This document shows, piece after piece, positions 25,170 through 33,210 of a DNA stretch of 37,698 bases (positions are counted from its first letter, which is position 1; each line of letters starts with the position of its first letter). The notes beneath the pieces are model-generated. The model searched no databases, was not told the origin of the DNA, and was given only the letters and a program-made list of their open reading frames with translations. A program made the position numbers and the translations under genes. The stretch is from Bacteroidota bacterium (GTDB taxonomy: Bacteria; Bacteroidota; Ignavibacteria; Kryptoniales; JAKASW01). The stretch is taken from the NCBI GenBank assembly GCA_021811615.1, contig JAJZNW010000123.1, positions 1 to 37,698 of the forward strand, given 5' to 3'.

Positions 25170-25877
25170 ATGAAGAAGACTTTGAGTGCCGGTACCATCG
25201 AAGCCGGTGATATGCTGGAAACACTGAAGGGCATGTCCGATCCCGCCAATGTAAAGGGGATGGCACGCTTTGGAATAAATTCGAAGAACACTCTCGGCGT
25301 GCCGGTGCCGGCCGTACGGAAACTCGCGAAGGAAATCGGCAGGGACCATCGGCTGGCGGCAAAACTATGGAGCTCAGGCGTGCACGAGGCAAGGCTCCTC
25401 GCCGGTTTCATCGGCGATCCCGCCATGGTGACGGAGAGTCAGATGGAGAAGTGGGCCCTCGATTTCGATTCGTGGGACATCTGCGACCAGGTCTGCAGCA
25501 ACCTGTTCGACAAGACTCCTTTTGCCGTGGACAAATTGAGAGAATGGAGCCGGAGGGAAGAGGAGTTTGTGAAGAGGGCGAGCTTTGTGCTGATGGCATC
25601 GCTTGCGGTTCACGACAAGAAAGCTGACGACAAGCTCTTCGAGTCGTTCCTTCCCGTCATCAAAAGCGAATCGCGGGACGAGAGGAATTTCGTCAAGAAG
25701 GCGGTCAACTGGGCGTTGAGACAGATAGGGAAGCGAAACCTCCGGCTGAATAAATCTGCCATCCGGACCGCGAAGGAAATTCAGAAGCTGGATTCGAAAT
25801 CGGCAAAGTGGATCGCGGCAGACGCACTCAGGGAACTGCAAGGACCTGCGGTTGCGAAGAAGCTGGCCAAGGGCTAG
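25170..25877 (+). CDS. DNA alkylation repair protein, AlkD-like
   Basis: This 235-residue protein of tandem helical HEAT-like repeats fits the AlkD family of DNA glycosylases, which remove bulky or cationic alkylated bases such as N3- and N7-alkylpurines. Visible features are ARFGINSKNTLGVPVPAVRKLAKEIG (about 32-57), LWSSGVHEARLLAGFIGDP, the strongly conserved WALDFDSWDICDQVCSNLF (about 92-110) and RDERNFVKKAVNWALRQIGKRN (about 170-191). A GGAG lies just before the ATG. It stands alone, with repeats on both sides. Confidence 0.88.
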   Translation: MKKTLSAGTIEAGDMLETLKGMSDPANVKGMARFGINSKNTLGVPVPAVRKLAKEIGRDHRLAAKLWSSGVHEARLLAGFIGDPAMVTESQMEKWALDFDSWDICDQVCSNLFDKTPFAVDKLREWSRREEEFVKRASFVLMASLAVHDKKADDKLFESFLPVIKSESRDERNFVKKAVNWALRQIGKRNLRLNKSAIRTAKEIQKLDSKSAKWIAADALRELQGPAVAKKLAKG

Positions 25878-25903
25878 CCCGGTGCCGGGAGGACAAGTAT
25901 GAA

Positions 25904-26001
25904 AATATTACACAGAGGTCCACGGAGAAAAGAAAGAGGTCCACAGAGAACCGCCTTCTCTGTGTCTCTCAGTGCTTCTCAGTGTCACTCTGTGAAATAT
26001 T
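25904..26001. repeat. CACAGAG dyad repeat between alkD and galT
   Basis: AATATTACACAGAG at the left edge and CTCTGTGAAATATT at the right form a nearly perfect inverted repeat; the interior repeats CACAGAG and CTCTGTG words. A related dyad is at 34946-35031. On RNA it would form a long hairpin ending 14 bases before galT. Confidence 0.6.
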
Positions 26002-26015
26002 GATTTGGAGGCCGC

Positions 26016-27032
26016 ATGGCAGAACTCAGGCAGAATGTCGTCACCCGCGAGTGGGTCATCATCAATCCGGAGCGGGCAAAAAGGCCCGACCAGTTTGCTG
26101 AAAGGAAAGCGGCAGAAACCCCGCTGCCGATGTCCGACCCCGACTGTCCGTTCTGTGTAGGGAACGAGCATCTCACCATCAACGAATCGTTCAAAATCTC
26201 AGATGGCGGCAACTGGAGAGTGAGGGTGGTAGGAAACAAATTCCCCGCAGTTGAGAACAGGGGTGACCGAGTGAGAAAGACCGACGGTATTTATCGATCA
26301 ATGACTGCCGTCGGATTTCATGAAGTCGTGATCGAGCATCCGCTTCATAACATGACGATGGCACTGATGTCCGATAAGCAGGTGGCCGATATACTGATGG
26401 CTTACCGCGAGAGATACAGGGAAATCCGGTGGGACGACAGGGTAGAGGCGATCATCATATTTAAGAATCACGGCGAGACCGCGGGCACTTCACTCGTTCA
26501 TCCTCACTCGCAATTGGTTGCTACTCCCGTCGTTCCGAGCCAAATCAGGAACCGTATGGAGGAGGCGATAAGATACTTCGACGATACCGGCGAATGTGTC
26601 TGCTGCAGGACTCTGAGAGATGAGATGAGCGCGGGGGAGAGGATAATATGCGAGAACGACGATTTCGCCGCTTTCATACCTTACGCGGCCCTCTCCCCAT
26701 TTCACACATGGATATTTCCCAGGAGGCATTCATCGTCGTTCGACGAGACCACCGACTCGGAGATACCCGGCCTGGCGAAGTGTCTCAGGACGGTGCTTGC
26801 AAAGCTCTATCACGGCCTGAACAATCCCGATTTCAATTTTTCAATCCGATCGATCCCCACGCGGGAGCTCCACGTCGAATACTTCCACTGGTATTTGACG
26901 ATAGTGCCGCGGGTGACGAAGACGGCGGGGTTCGAGATTGGGAGCGGTATGTACGTGAACAGCGCGCTGCCGGAACAGAGCGCGGAGTTTCTGAGGAATA
27001 TAGCGGTGCCCGCATCCGCATCAGCTGCGTAG
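26016..27032 (+). CDS. galT: galactose-1-phosphate uridylyltransferase
   Basis: GalT moves UMP from UDP-glucose to galactose 1-phosphate in the Leloir pathway. The 338-residue length is normal. The active-site motif HPHSQ is at residues 162-166, with H164 the expected nucleophile. A CPFC pair at 44-47 and CVCC in the central part are possible metal ligands. Other marks are VVGNKFPAVE (71-80) and FHEVVIEHP near 101. The second domain shows LHVEYFHWYLTIVPRV near the C-terminus. No other gal genes are nearby. A relaxed nucleotidyltransferase specificity cannot be excluded. Confidence 0.92.
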   Translation: MAELRQNVVTREWVIINPERAKRPDQFAERKAAETPLPMSDPDCPFCVGNEHLTINESFKISDGGNWRVRVVGNKFPAVENRGDRVRKTDGIYRSMTAVGFHEVVIEHPLHNMTMALMSDKQVADILMAYRERYREIRWDDRVEAIIIFKNHGETAGTSLVHPHSQLVATPVVPSQIRNRMEEAIRYFDDTGECVCCRTLRDEMSAGERIICENDDFAAFIPYAALSPFHTWIFPRRHSSSFDETTDSEIPGLAKCLRTVLAKLYHGLNNPDFNFSIRSIPTRELHVEYFHWYLTIVPRVTKTAGFEIGSGMYVNSALPEQSAEFLRNIAVPASASAA

Positions 27033-27087
27033 GCTTGTTCATGCCCGGCAAAGGCATACCATGTCAAGGTGTCCTTCTGGGTTTTCC

Positions 27088-27175
27088 GTAACTTGCAGAT
27101 AAACCTTGACAAGGTTGCTGTGCAAAGGCGCACAGCCAGGTAAGTGCCGTAGGCACGACCCGTTTGTAGAGATGC
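27088..27175. repeat. cluster of small hairpins downstream of galT
   Basis: AACCTTGACAAGGTT, GCTGTGC-AAAG-GCGCACAGC and GTGCCGTAGGCAC follow each other within 90 bases. Together they could form a structured 3' end of the galT transcript, or be a dispersed repeat; there is no T-tract. Confidence 0.4.
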
Positions 27176-27291
27176 GTTCGCGTTCACGGTTAACACTCCG
27201 TTAATCCCTTATTCCCCGGTTTCATTCAGGGGATTGCTTCGTAATCTTCGCTTCGCTCAGAGTCCTACTGATGACGGATGAATCAGGGCAA

Positions 27292-28015
27292 CCATTATTC
27301 CACTGTTCCATCATTCCAATATTCCATTATCCCCGTGCCGGGTCTGTGTCACCCCTACGGGGTTCGAATGGAATTCATGGGATGGTTCTATAATAATCTC
27401 ACCCCTTCGGGGTTTAGGAAGTGCATGCAGAAGCCAATGGGATGGAGCGCGGTCTGTTGGGGGGATTCGATCCCGCCATTTCCTGGTCGATACTGGCACA
27501 AGAAGCGAAGTCCTGAATCGCGAAGCGATGTAATTATTATAGTATAAAGGAAAGCAGTATTTCGAACCCCTTCGGGGTTTAGGAAGTGCATGCAGAAGCC
27601 AATGGGATGGAGCGCGGTCCGTTGGGGGGATTCGATCCCGCCATTTCCTGGTCGATACTGGCACAAGAAGCGAAGTCCTGAATCGCGAAGCGATGTAATT
27701 ATTATAGTATAAAGGAAAGCAGGATTTCGAACCCCGAAGGGGTGATATTATTCCATCCGAACAGGTATCTATGCGTGTTACAGCGTTCGGCCATCCTGTC
27801 ATCTCCCGGCGATCATGTCCCCCATACGGAGTTCACTATTGTGGACGGGTGTTGTTCTACAAGAATGTCCCCCCTTCGGGGATTAACATCATCTTAAGGA
27901 TTCGCTCCAGGTCGTTATTGTTGTTCCATGATGCCAATATTCCCATCAATCCAACAATCCAGCAATCCATTACTCCCGGTCCCTCTTGCTTCTTATCCCG
28001 GATCCTTCTACTTTC
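27292..28015. repeat. repeat-rich gap between galT and the 28738 gene
   Basis: This stretch has no supportable gene. It holds CCNATATTCC-type low-complexity runs (27292-27336 and about 27925-27980), UUCG or related hairpins (CCCCTACGGGG near 27354, CCCCTTCGGGG at 27402 and 27567, CCCCGAAGGGG at 27732, CCCCTTCGGGG near 27872), and the tandem duplication listed separately. ORFs across it are by-products of the repeats. Confidence 0.55.
27402..27731 (+). repeat. two tandem 165 bp direct repeats
   Basis: Unit 1 is 27402-27566 and unit 2 is 27567-27731; by eye they differ at only two positions. Each begins with a CCCCTTCGGGG hairpin and ends in TTATTATAGTATAAAGG...TTCGAA. Immediately after unit 2, CCCCGAAGGGGTGATATTA is the start of the same unit family in reverse. 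The near-identity indicates a recent duplication. Confidence 0.85.
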
Positions 28016-28379
28016 TCCTTAGTCGAAACGGAAGTACCTCGCCTTAACGCACCGCACCATTACAGCTTGAGCCCCAGGACCATTTATACTGGATCGCCGT
28101 ATGTGCATGCAGACTTATTGCTATACAGGAACGCATAGTCGCACGTCCACCATTCGCCTGAAGGGCCGCGACGGGCGGAATCTGCGCTTTCCAATGCCGT
28201 TTTGCGATTCCCATCGGGTGGATTGCCTCGTCGAGGCGCCGGAGAACGCGTTTTGCCCGATGCACAGAGCTTCCTCAGACCATCGGGCCACTTTCTCTCC
28301 GCTGATTCGCATTGAAACACCGGTCCGGAGAGCTCCGCACACGGCGCGGCACGACATTTCAGCTCTCCACGACGACAAA

Positions 28380-28568
28380 ACACGCGTGAGGAATTGCCCT
28401 GCATCGGTGAGGAGTGTCTCTGCATCCGTGAGGAGGGGCTCTGCATTTCTGAGGAAATCCTGCGCGTCGATGAGGAAGTATGATGAAGCTCTGAGAAATG
28501 CCTCTGCAGGCATGAGGAGCAGCGCTGCATCGTCGAGGAACTACATTGCGGCGGTGAGGGACCTTTCT
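28380..28568. repeat. 21 bp-period degenerate tandem array (9 units)
   Basis: Nine consecutive 21-base units share the core GCATCNGTGAGGA. Starts are at 28380, 28401, 28422, 28443, 28464, 28485, 28506, 28527 and 28548. Because 21 is a multiple of three, every frame gives a seven-residue repeat: plus frame A-S-[VLM]-R-x-x-S; minus frames S-S-R-M-Q-x-x or L-L-T-D-A-x-x. Open frames cross it on both strands (such as 28101-28787 plus), but composition outside the array does not look coding, so I list it as a repeat. Confidence 0.7.
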
Positions 28569-28737
28569 GCAAGAGAGTGCGCCGGGGCAGAGCCGGAAGC
28601 AATAAGTCTGAACGGTTTTGCGACTGCAAAGGGAGCGTCCAGTTCACGACCGGACAGGGAGGAGCGATGGACGGAGTCGCAGGAAAGGCGGAGGGCCCGA
28701 CCGCGGTCGGCTCCCCGCAAACGCGAAAGGAGCGAAG

Positions 28738-29472
28738 ATGTCCAAAAAATTGAGAAGCAGCGTCCCTTCGAACCTGAACGACGCTGAAATAATCATCACT
28801 AACGCGTCCTCGGACGAGAGGATACTCGCGGCGGTTGGGGGAGTCGGATACGATTCCGCAAAACTGGCCGAGGGGAGAGTCCTGCTCGTCGACGCGACCG
28901 CAAAAAAAGACGCACGGGTTGCCCGTTCCGGGGAACAGCTGGCGGCGACCGCGGCGGCCAATGCCGCCAGGGTGCTCGCGGAGGACGCGTACCAGTCATA
29001 CTCCACTCTGGCGAGGGGAGAATTCAAAAACTCGAAGCAGTTGCTTTCGGTGCTCGGGCTCGACAGACCGATGCCGAGATCCGAGGCGGCACTGATCGCT
29101 GCGGCGAAGACTCTCTTCGAAAACGGGATGAGCAACGCGGAGATCAAGGCGGCGATGCTGAAGTACCGCTACGACGACCCGAAGCTCGCGGCAGAGAGCG
29201 CGAAGGTGCTGGCGTTCGAGAAAGCGAACACCGACCAGATGGCCGCAGTGGGAGCGGCGCAGCACGCTACCGAGGAGCAGGACAGGGCAATGACGCGCCT
29301 TACCGACTGGGTGGCACAGTTCCGCAAGGCGGCGAAGATCGCACTGAAGAACAACAAGCAGCTTCTTGAGAAGCTGGGGATACGCGCCCGGTCGACGAAG
29401 ACTAAGGCGCAGCGCGGTGCGGCGGCGAAGGCAGCCGTGACGAGAGCCGCGAAGAAGAGCACGTCGAAGTAG
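28738..29472 (+). CDS. Ala/Lys-rich helical protein with internal duplication, function unknown
   Basis: This 244-residue protein is almost entirely predicted helix and Ala-rich, with a basic tail (STKTKAQRGAAAKAAVTRAA, then KKSTSK) that could bind nucleic acid. Two copies of a segment are visible: FKNSKQLLSVLGLDRPMPRS at about 99-118 and LKNNKQLLEKLGIRARSTKT at about 204-223. The ATG at 28738 has AAAGGAG seven bases upstream; longer in-frame extension to 28618 is not needed. I do not recognise a named family. It stands between two repeat-rich gaps, so it is accessory rather than housekeeping. Confidence 0.7.
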   Translation: MSKKLRSSVPSNLNDAEIIITNASSDERILAAVGGVGYDSAKLAEGRVLLVDATAKKDARVARSGEQLAATAAANAARVLAEDAYQSYSTLARGEFKNSKQLLSVLGLDRPMPRSEAALIAAAKTLFENGMSNAEIKAAMLKYRYDDPKLAAESAKVLAFEKANTDQMAAVGAAQHATEEQDRAMTRLTDWVAQFRKAAKIALKNNKQLLEKLGIRARSTKTKAQRGAAAKAAVTRAAKKSTSK

Positions 29473-29529
29473 CAAGTCGTCGGGGCGGTGTGATTGCATC
29501 GCCCTGATGGTATCTGGGGAAAAAGTGAC

Positions 29530-29805
29530 AGGGTGAAAGGGTGAAGGGGAGTCCTTTGCGTGCTTCGCGGCTCGGCGGTTACAGATTCGCGGGCAGGCAG
29601 ATGAGGCTGACATTTTATACCGTTTTGGGAATGATTAAAGGTCCTCAGCGTCTTTGCGAGTTTGCGGTGAAAGAAATCCAACAGCGGGTCACGCAGACTC
29701 AGTCCGCCTCAGGTGGATTCACGCTGATGTCTTATCTGCGCCGATCAGCGAAATCTGCGGGAGACTTCTTTGCGCCTTGGCGGTTTTGCGGTGAAAAGAA
29801 ACTTC
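29530..29805. repeat. dispersed CGTCTTTGCG and CTGCGGG repeats
   Basis: The gap 29473-29959 contains several repeat words: TTTGCGTGCTTCGCGG near 29558, AGCGTCTTTGCGAGTTTGCG near 29648, ATCTGCGCCGATCAGCGAAATC near 29738, and TTTGCGCCTTGGCGGTTTTG near 29770. No gene is supported here. The repeats end about 150 bases before the possible cassette boundary at 29960. Confidence 0.5.
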
Positions 29806-29949
29806 GACCCGGAAGGTGGAGCATGAAATGTTTGTAGTTTTTTGGGAGGGAGCATAAATTCGGGAAAGTTCAGGGTACAGACGAAAGGGCTAAGGACGAC
29901 ACAGAAGTTTGCTTTTCGCGCTGCATGTGGCGCAATAACGAAAGTCGGT

Positions 29950-29966
29950 TTTGAGGGACGTTATGT
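29950..29966 (+). repeat. half attC-like site at the left edge of the cassette cluster
   Basis: TTGAGGGACGTTATGT shares GGACGTTATG with the right ends of the two complete sites, and GTTATGT (29960-29966) fits the R' core GTTRRRY. A matching left arm (RYYYAAC) is not visible within 150 bases upstream, so the site is at best truncated. Confidence 0.35.
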
Positions 29967-30048
29967 GTCATGGCCGCCCGCCGATGAACCCGATCGGTCC
30001 CATCTCAAGATATTCCGCAGGCCAATGAATCTAGTTGAAGGAACGATG

Positions 30049-31017
30049 TTACTCGAAGCGGAACTTGCTCGCTTCGAGATACTCGCGGATGTTGTCGATA
30101 CTGATCCATCGACGCTCAAGCCTTTCTGCAACGCTCCCCGTCGTGTTCGACCCCGCGAACGGATCCAAGACGAGATCATCAATCTCTGTCAGCAATTTCA
30201 CGAAGAATTCAGGGAGTGCCGCTGGAAACCGAGCCGGATGCACCGTCATTCCAGATTCCTTGCACCTCACTGTGTAGGTGTCATTTGCTGCGTTGTTGCC
30301 GAATCTGAGCAAATCGGTCGGCATCTCTTCAATCAAGTTCGGTGGAATTGAGCCGCCTGATTCAAGGTTAGCAAAACTTGATTTAATGTTGTGACCTGAC
30401 GGCCGCACTGTTGCACGAACGCCACGTCCGTTCAATCGATGCATATCCGCGCTGTAGCTCTTAAGCACCGCCCTGTTGTTTGCTTTGGGGTGCTGACTTT
30501 TGGAGAGCCACCAAACGTACTCGACCGAATCTTTGATCCGCACACGCCGCACGGTGACCCACTCGGCAGGGACTGGCATCTTTGCAGGGTTATACCAAAA
30601 GCATTCTTGTGCCAGAAAGAATCCTACCGTATCGACAAGCTCAATTAGCAACTTGAAATGATAAAGGGACCGGGTCGGCGATCCGGGATTGTAGCTTCCG
30701 CCAATGTTGAGGACAAAGCTTCCGTCGTCGGTCAGTATTCTTCTTATCTGTTCAGCAAACGGCAAGAACCACTCCACATACTCGCTCTTCGCCACGTTTC
30801 CATATGCCTTCTTGAAGTGGAGTGCGTACGGCGGTGATGTTATCACCAAGTTGACGCTGCTGGAGGGGATAGTCTTCATGACCTCCAGTGAGTCGCCGAG
30901 GTATGCATCCCCGTGACTTGTCGAAAAAAAAGGCACGAACCCGTTTGCTTCAGGCCGTGGTTTCCTCGTGCCGTCCAAGAGGCCAAGTTGATGATGTATT
31001 TTTGCTATGTTGGTCAT
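30049..31017 (-). CDS. DNA methyltransferase (beta-class, N6-adenine or N4-cytosine), RM system 1
   Basis: This 322-residue protein carries catalytic motif IV TSPPY at residues 60-64 and the AdoMet motif [11 protein letters not shown] at 285-294 near the C-terminus. The order IV before I marks beta-class amino-methyltransferases. It also shows [15 protein letters not shown] (about 97-111) and [11 protein letters not shown] (about 164-174). It is divergent from a probable endonuclease gene, with 117 bases between starts, which is why it is read as a restriction-modification pair. The recognition sequence cannot be told. The gene runs opposite to the other cassette genes. Confidence 0.88.
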   Translation of the reverse strand: MTNIAKIHHQLGLLDGTRKPRPEANGFVPFFSTSHGDAYLGDSLEVMKTIPSSSVNLVITSPPYALHFKKAYGNVAKSEYVEWFLPFAEQIRRILTDDGSFVLNIGGSYNPGSPTRSLYHFKLLIELVDTVGFFLAQECFWYNPAKMPVPAEWVTVRRVRIKDSVEYVWWLSKSQHPKANNRAVLKSYSADMHRLNGRGVRATVRPSGHNIKSSFANLESGGSIPPNLIEEMPTDLLRFGNNAANDTYTVRCKESGMTVHPARFPAALPEFFVKLLTEIDDLVLDPFAGSNTTGSVAERLERRWISIDNIREYLEASKFRFE

Positions 31018-31134
31018 AATAAGGTCAGTGTTGCTAATACCGTGTTCTGAGTGTAGAAAATCTGCCGCGTTGAATCAATTTCGCATAGCCGACTCGCAAT
31101 GTCAACATAATTTCTTTTGCAAATAAGGGACAAA

Positions 31135-31821
31135 ATGAACGAACTCAACCAGATCAAAGATCTTCTAGCTCGATGCACTTTCGAGGAACGCAGAGACATT
31201 TTCAAGCACTTACGCTCCGAGTTCCGAATCCACCCAATCGAAGACGAGCTCAACGTGCAGGCCGAGGTTATCTTAGAGGCAATACACAAGGCAAGCGATC
31301 TGACACTCCGAGGAATCCGAGGCGTAATCGCCGAAGCGTATTTTCAGATGACTATTGCAAGTGCAATCACCGGATGGAAAATTATTCCCACTTCGGGTGA
31401 TCCTCCATATGATTGTCTCCTTAGCGACGGCAATAACCAAGTTAGGATTCAAGTCAAGATGCAACGGCTCAAGGAACATCGCCCAATGATGGCGAATCAA
31501 GCCTATAGAAGGCTCCCATCGGATAAGTATGTGGTAGAAACCCAACGCACTCGCGGCGGAGTCGACCCCACTACTGGCCTAAGCACGCGCCCGTATCGCT
31601 TCGGCGATTTTGATTTGCTAGCGGTCTCGCTCCATCCATCCACTGGTGACTGGAGCAAGTTTCTCTACACCGTAGAAAGGTGGCTGATTCCGTCAAGCGA
31701 GAGGACCGACTGCCTGCTGAAGTTTCAACCTGTGCCCCTTCAGGCCAACAGCGACTGGACAGGTGATTTGAAAACAGCAATTGAGTGGTTCCTGTCAAAG
31801 GTAAACAAGACAATTGACTAG
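31135..31821 (+). CDS. probable type II restriction endonuclease, RM system 1
   Basis: This 228-residue protein starts at ATG 31135, supported by AAGGGA six bases upstream; an in-frame start at 31117 lacks this. The central part, VIAEAYFQ (E67), PPYDCLL (D93) and VRIQVKMQ (Q106-x-K108), fits a PD-(D/E)XK nuclease core in the E...D...QxK form seen in some type II enzymes. No named endonuclease family is recognised. The divergent methyltransferase next door is the main reason for the call; its promoter and a possible control site must lie in the 117-base gap. A helper or control protein is the alternative. Confidence 0.65.
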   Translation: MNELNQIKDLLARCTFEERRDIFKHLRSEFRIHPIEDELNVQAEVILEAIHKASDLTLRGIRGVIAEAYFQMTIASAITGWKIIPTSGDPPYDCLLSDGNNQVRIQVKMQRLKEHRPMMANQAYRRLPSDKYVVETQRTRGGVDPTTGLSTRPYRFGDFDLLAVSLHPSTGDWSKFLYTVERWLIPSSERTDCLLKFQPVPLQANSDWTGDLKTAIEWFLSKVNKTID

Positions 31822-31919
31822 TCCTCTTTGGCAGGGCTTTTTGCACAAAGCAACCCGATAGGCCGTTCGTGCCTGGCTTGCAGCTCCATCGCTCACACAA
31901 AAACGGGCGGCCACGCGGC

Positions 31920-32052
31920 GCCTAACATGCCCAAAAAAGACGCTCGTCATTGAATATGGAACGCTCTCGCTTCATGCCGCATTGCCGCCTCTTCGAGCTT
32001 CGCGCATTTATAGCGTCAAAGCGGCACGACTTTTTTGGGCAGGACGTTATGC
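31920..32052 (+). repeat. attC-like recombination site 1 (integron cassette)
   Basis: R'' GCCTAAC (31920-31926) and R' GTTATGC (32046-32052) frame a 133 bp imperfect palindrome. The L''/L' arms pair over GCCCAAAAAAG (31929-31939) and CTTTTTTGGGC (about 32030-32040), with extra bases on the right arm (AGGAC), as attC sites have an unpaired asymmetry. The secreted-protein gene starts 24 bases after it. Length is within the known attC range. Confidence 0.75.
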
Positions 32053-32075
32053 GACACGCGAAACGGGATTAAGAT

Positions 32076-32930
32076 ATGTCTTGCCTTCCAGAATTTGAGA
32101 AGTCATTGAAAACGATCTTGCTTATGATGGCTATCGCCTGCGGTCAAGCACCGGTCGTAAACGCGTCCGCGCAAGTCCTTACCATCCCCAACGGTGCTGG
32201 GACTCACTGGGTCGTCGATCAGGCTGAGGAGATTGTTCAATACGTCACATTCAATCCGGCTGATGTAAGGAGTCGGCTTCCCAGTGAGCTGAGGTTCATT
32301 ACCATAAAAGAGTTGGCGGCGGGCAATGTAGGATGGGCCGCAGATTATCTTGCTGCGCACCCGTCAAATGGCAATTGGGGTGTCTCGTTTCTTGAAATTG
32401 TACGGATGCGAAATTTCACTATCGATGGACGTGGGCCACGTTGGCCAAAGCATGGTGCTGTGGCCTTGTGGTGCGCCCGCGTCGCTCCCTCGGATTCAAC
32501 CGTGAACCTGGGTCAAGGGCGACCTCTACTTGTTCTAGACTTTTGGATTCCCGACAGCGCATATGCAGTTTACATGTGCAGGAAGGGGTACTACGCCACT
32601 TATGGCGACGTAAGACTCTATCGGGATTCCGAAGAGAGGTGGCACGGATCGATACAAGCTGGCAAATTTCATACGGTCGCGGTGTGCAGACCTTCGGGGC
32701 CGGTAATCGGGGGACCTGAATCCAGAGGCGAGCAAGCCCTTTTCCCTCCTGCCTCGTCCTCAGTGACTGAAGTCGTTCGCGTGGCTTTCGCCGGCCACCG
32801 GGAACAGGAATGCGATGGAGGTTCTTCATGGAGGTTCCAGGGCACGCATCCTTTGGCAAATGGGATTCTGGTCGGATCGTCCATCTATGAGTTCGGATAC
32901 AGGCTGGTTGGGGGAGCATATCTGCGTTGA
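32076..32930 (+). CDS. secreted protein of unknown function in a gene cassette
   Basis: This 284-residue protein has an N-terminal signal peptide (KTILLMMAIACGQAPVVNASA, cleavage likely after ASA at about residue 32). The mature part is mixed alpha/beta with clusters of aromatic residues (WVVDQAEEIVQYVTFNPADVRSRLPSEL; LLVLDFWIPDSAYAVYMCRKG; WRFQGTHPLANGIL). Four Cys outside the signal could pair. I recognise no family. It lies alone between two attC-like sites, the usual layout of an integron cassette with one gene. Only a weak ribosome site (GGGATTAAG) precedes the ATG. Confidence 0.7.
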   Translation: MSCLPEFEKSLKTILLMMAIACGQAPVVNASAQVLTIPNGAGTHWVVDQAEEIVQYVTFNPADVRSRLPSELRFITIKELAAGNVGWAADYLAAHPSNGNWGVSFLEIVRMRNFTIDGRGPRWPKHGAVALWCARVAPSDSTVNLGQGRPLLVLDFWIPDSAYAVYMCRKGYYATYGDVRLYRDSEERWHGSIQAGKFHTVAVCRPSGPVIGGPESRGEQALFPPASSSVTEVVRVAFAGHREQECDGGSSWRFQGTHPLANGILVGSSIYEFGYRLVGGAYLR

Positions 32931-32970
32931 GACCGAACAAGGGTTCTACAAGCCTCATGTATCGCGCGTC

Positions 32971-33142
32971 GCCTAACAAGCGCATCACGACGCTCGACTA
33001 TTATATACTATGGAACTCGCTCTCCCGAACAAGAGGTTCGGGAATCCGATCATCACACGAAGTGATTGTGGATCGGCTCATGCCGCCGATATCCCAAATT
33101 TCATGGAACGGCGGCACGGCGTCATGCGGCAGGACGTTATGC
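32971..33142 (+). repeat. attC-like recombination site 2 (integron cassette)
   Basis: R'' GCCTAAC (32971-32977) and R' GTTATGC (33136-33142) enclose 172 bp. L'' GCGCATCACGACGC pairs with GGCGTCATGCGGC on the right. The right end GGCAGGACGTTATGCG is identical in 16 bases to site 1. Internal hairpins include CCCGAAC-AAGAG-GTTCGGG and TGCCGCCG...CGGCGGCA. It is somewhat longer than most attC sites. Confidence 0.72.
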
Positions 33143-33210
33143 GCAATGGCGGCACGAACGAATGGAATCTCCGCTCTCGTTTCTTTACTTTGTGATGACA
33201 GTGGAGTGTT

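Noticed and set aside
27338..27760. Possible CRISPR array
   Set aside because: The units are 165 bp with near-identical whole sequence, not short repeats with unique spacers, and no cas genes are present.
27311..27802. Minus-strand frame with two copies of a ~55-residue protein repeat
   Set aside because: The repeat is simply the translation of the 165 bp tandem DNA duplication; the sequence is not protein-like and the units are hairpin repeats.
28101..28787. 228-codon open frame across the 21 bp array
   Set aside because: It is kept open by the array period; the flanks are Cys/Arg/His-rich and unlike the neighbouring genes, with no ribosome site, and its 3' part overlaps the better-supported 28738 gene.
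31920..32052. Ordinary Rho-independent terminator after the RM system 1 endonuclease
   Set aside because: The arms are 80-110 bases apart, the same ends recur at 32971-33142, and GCCTAAC/GTTATGC fit attC cores better than a terminator.
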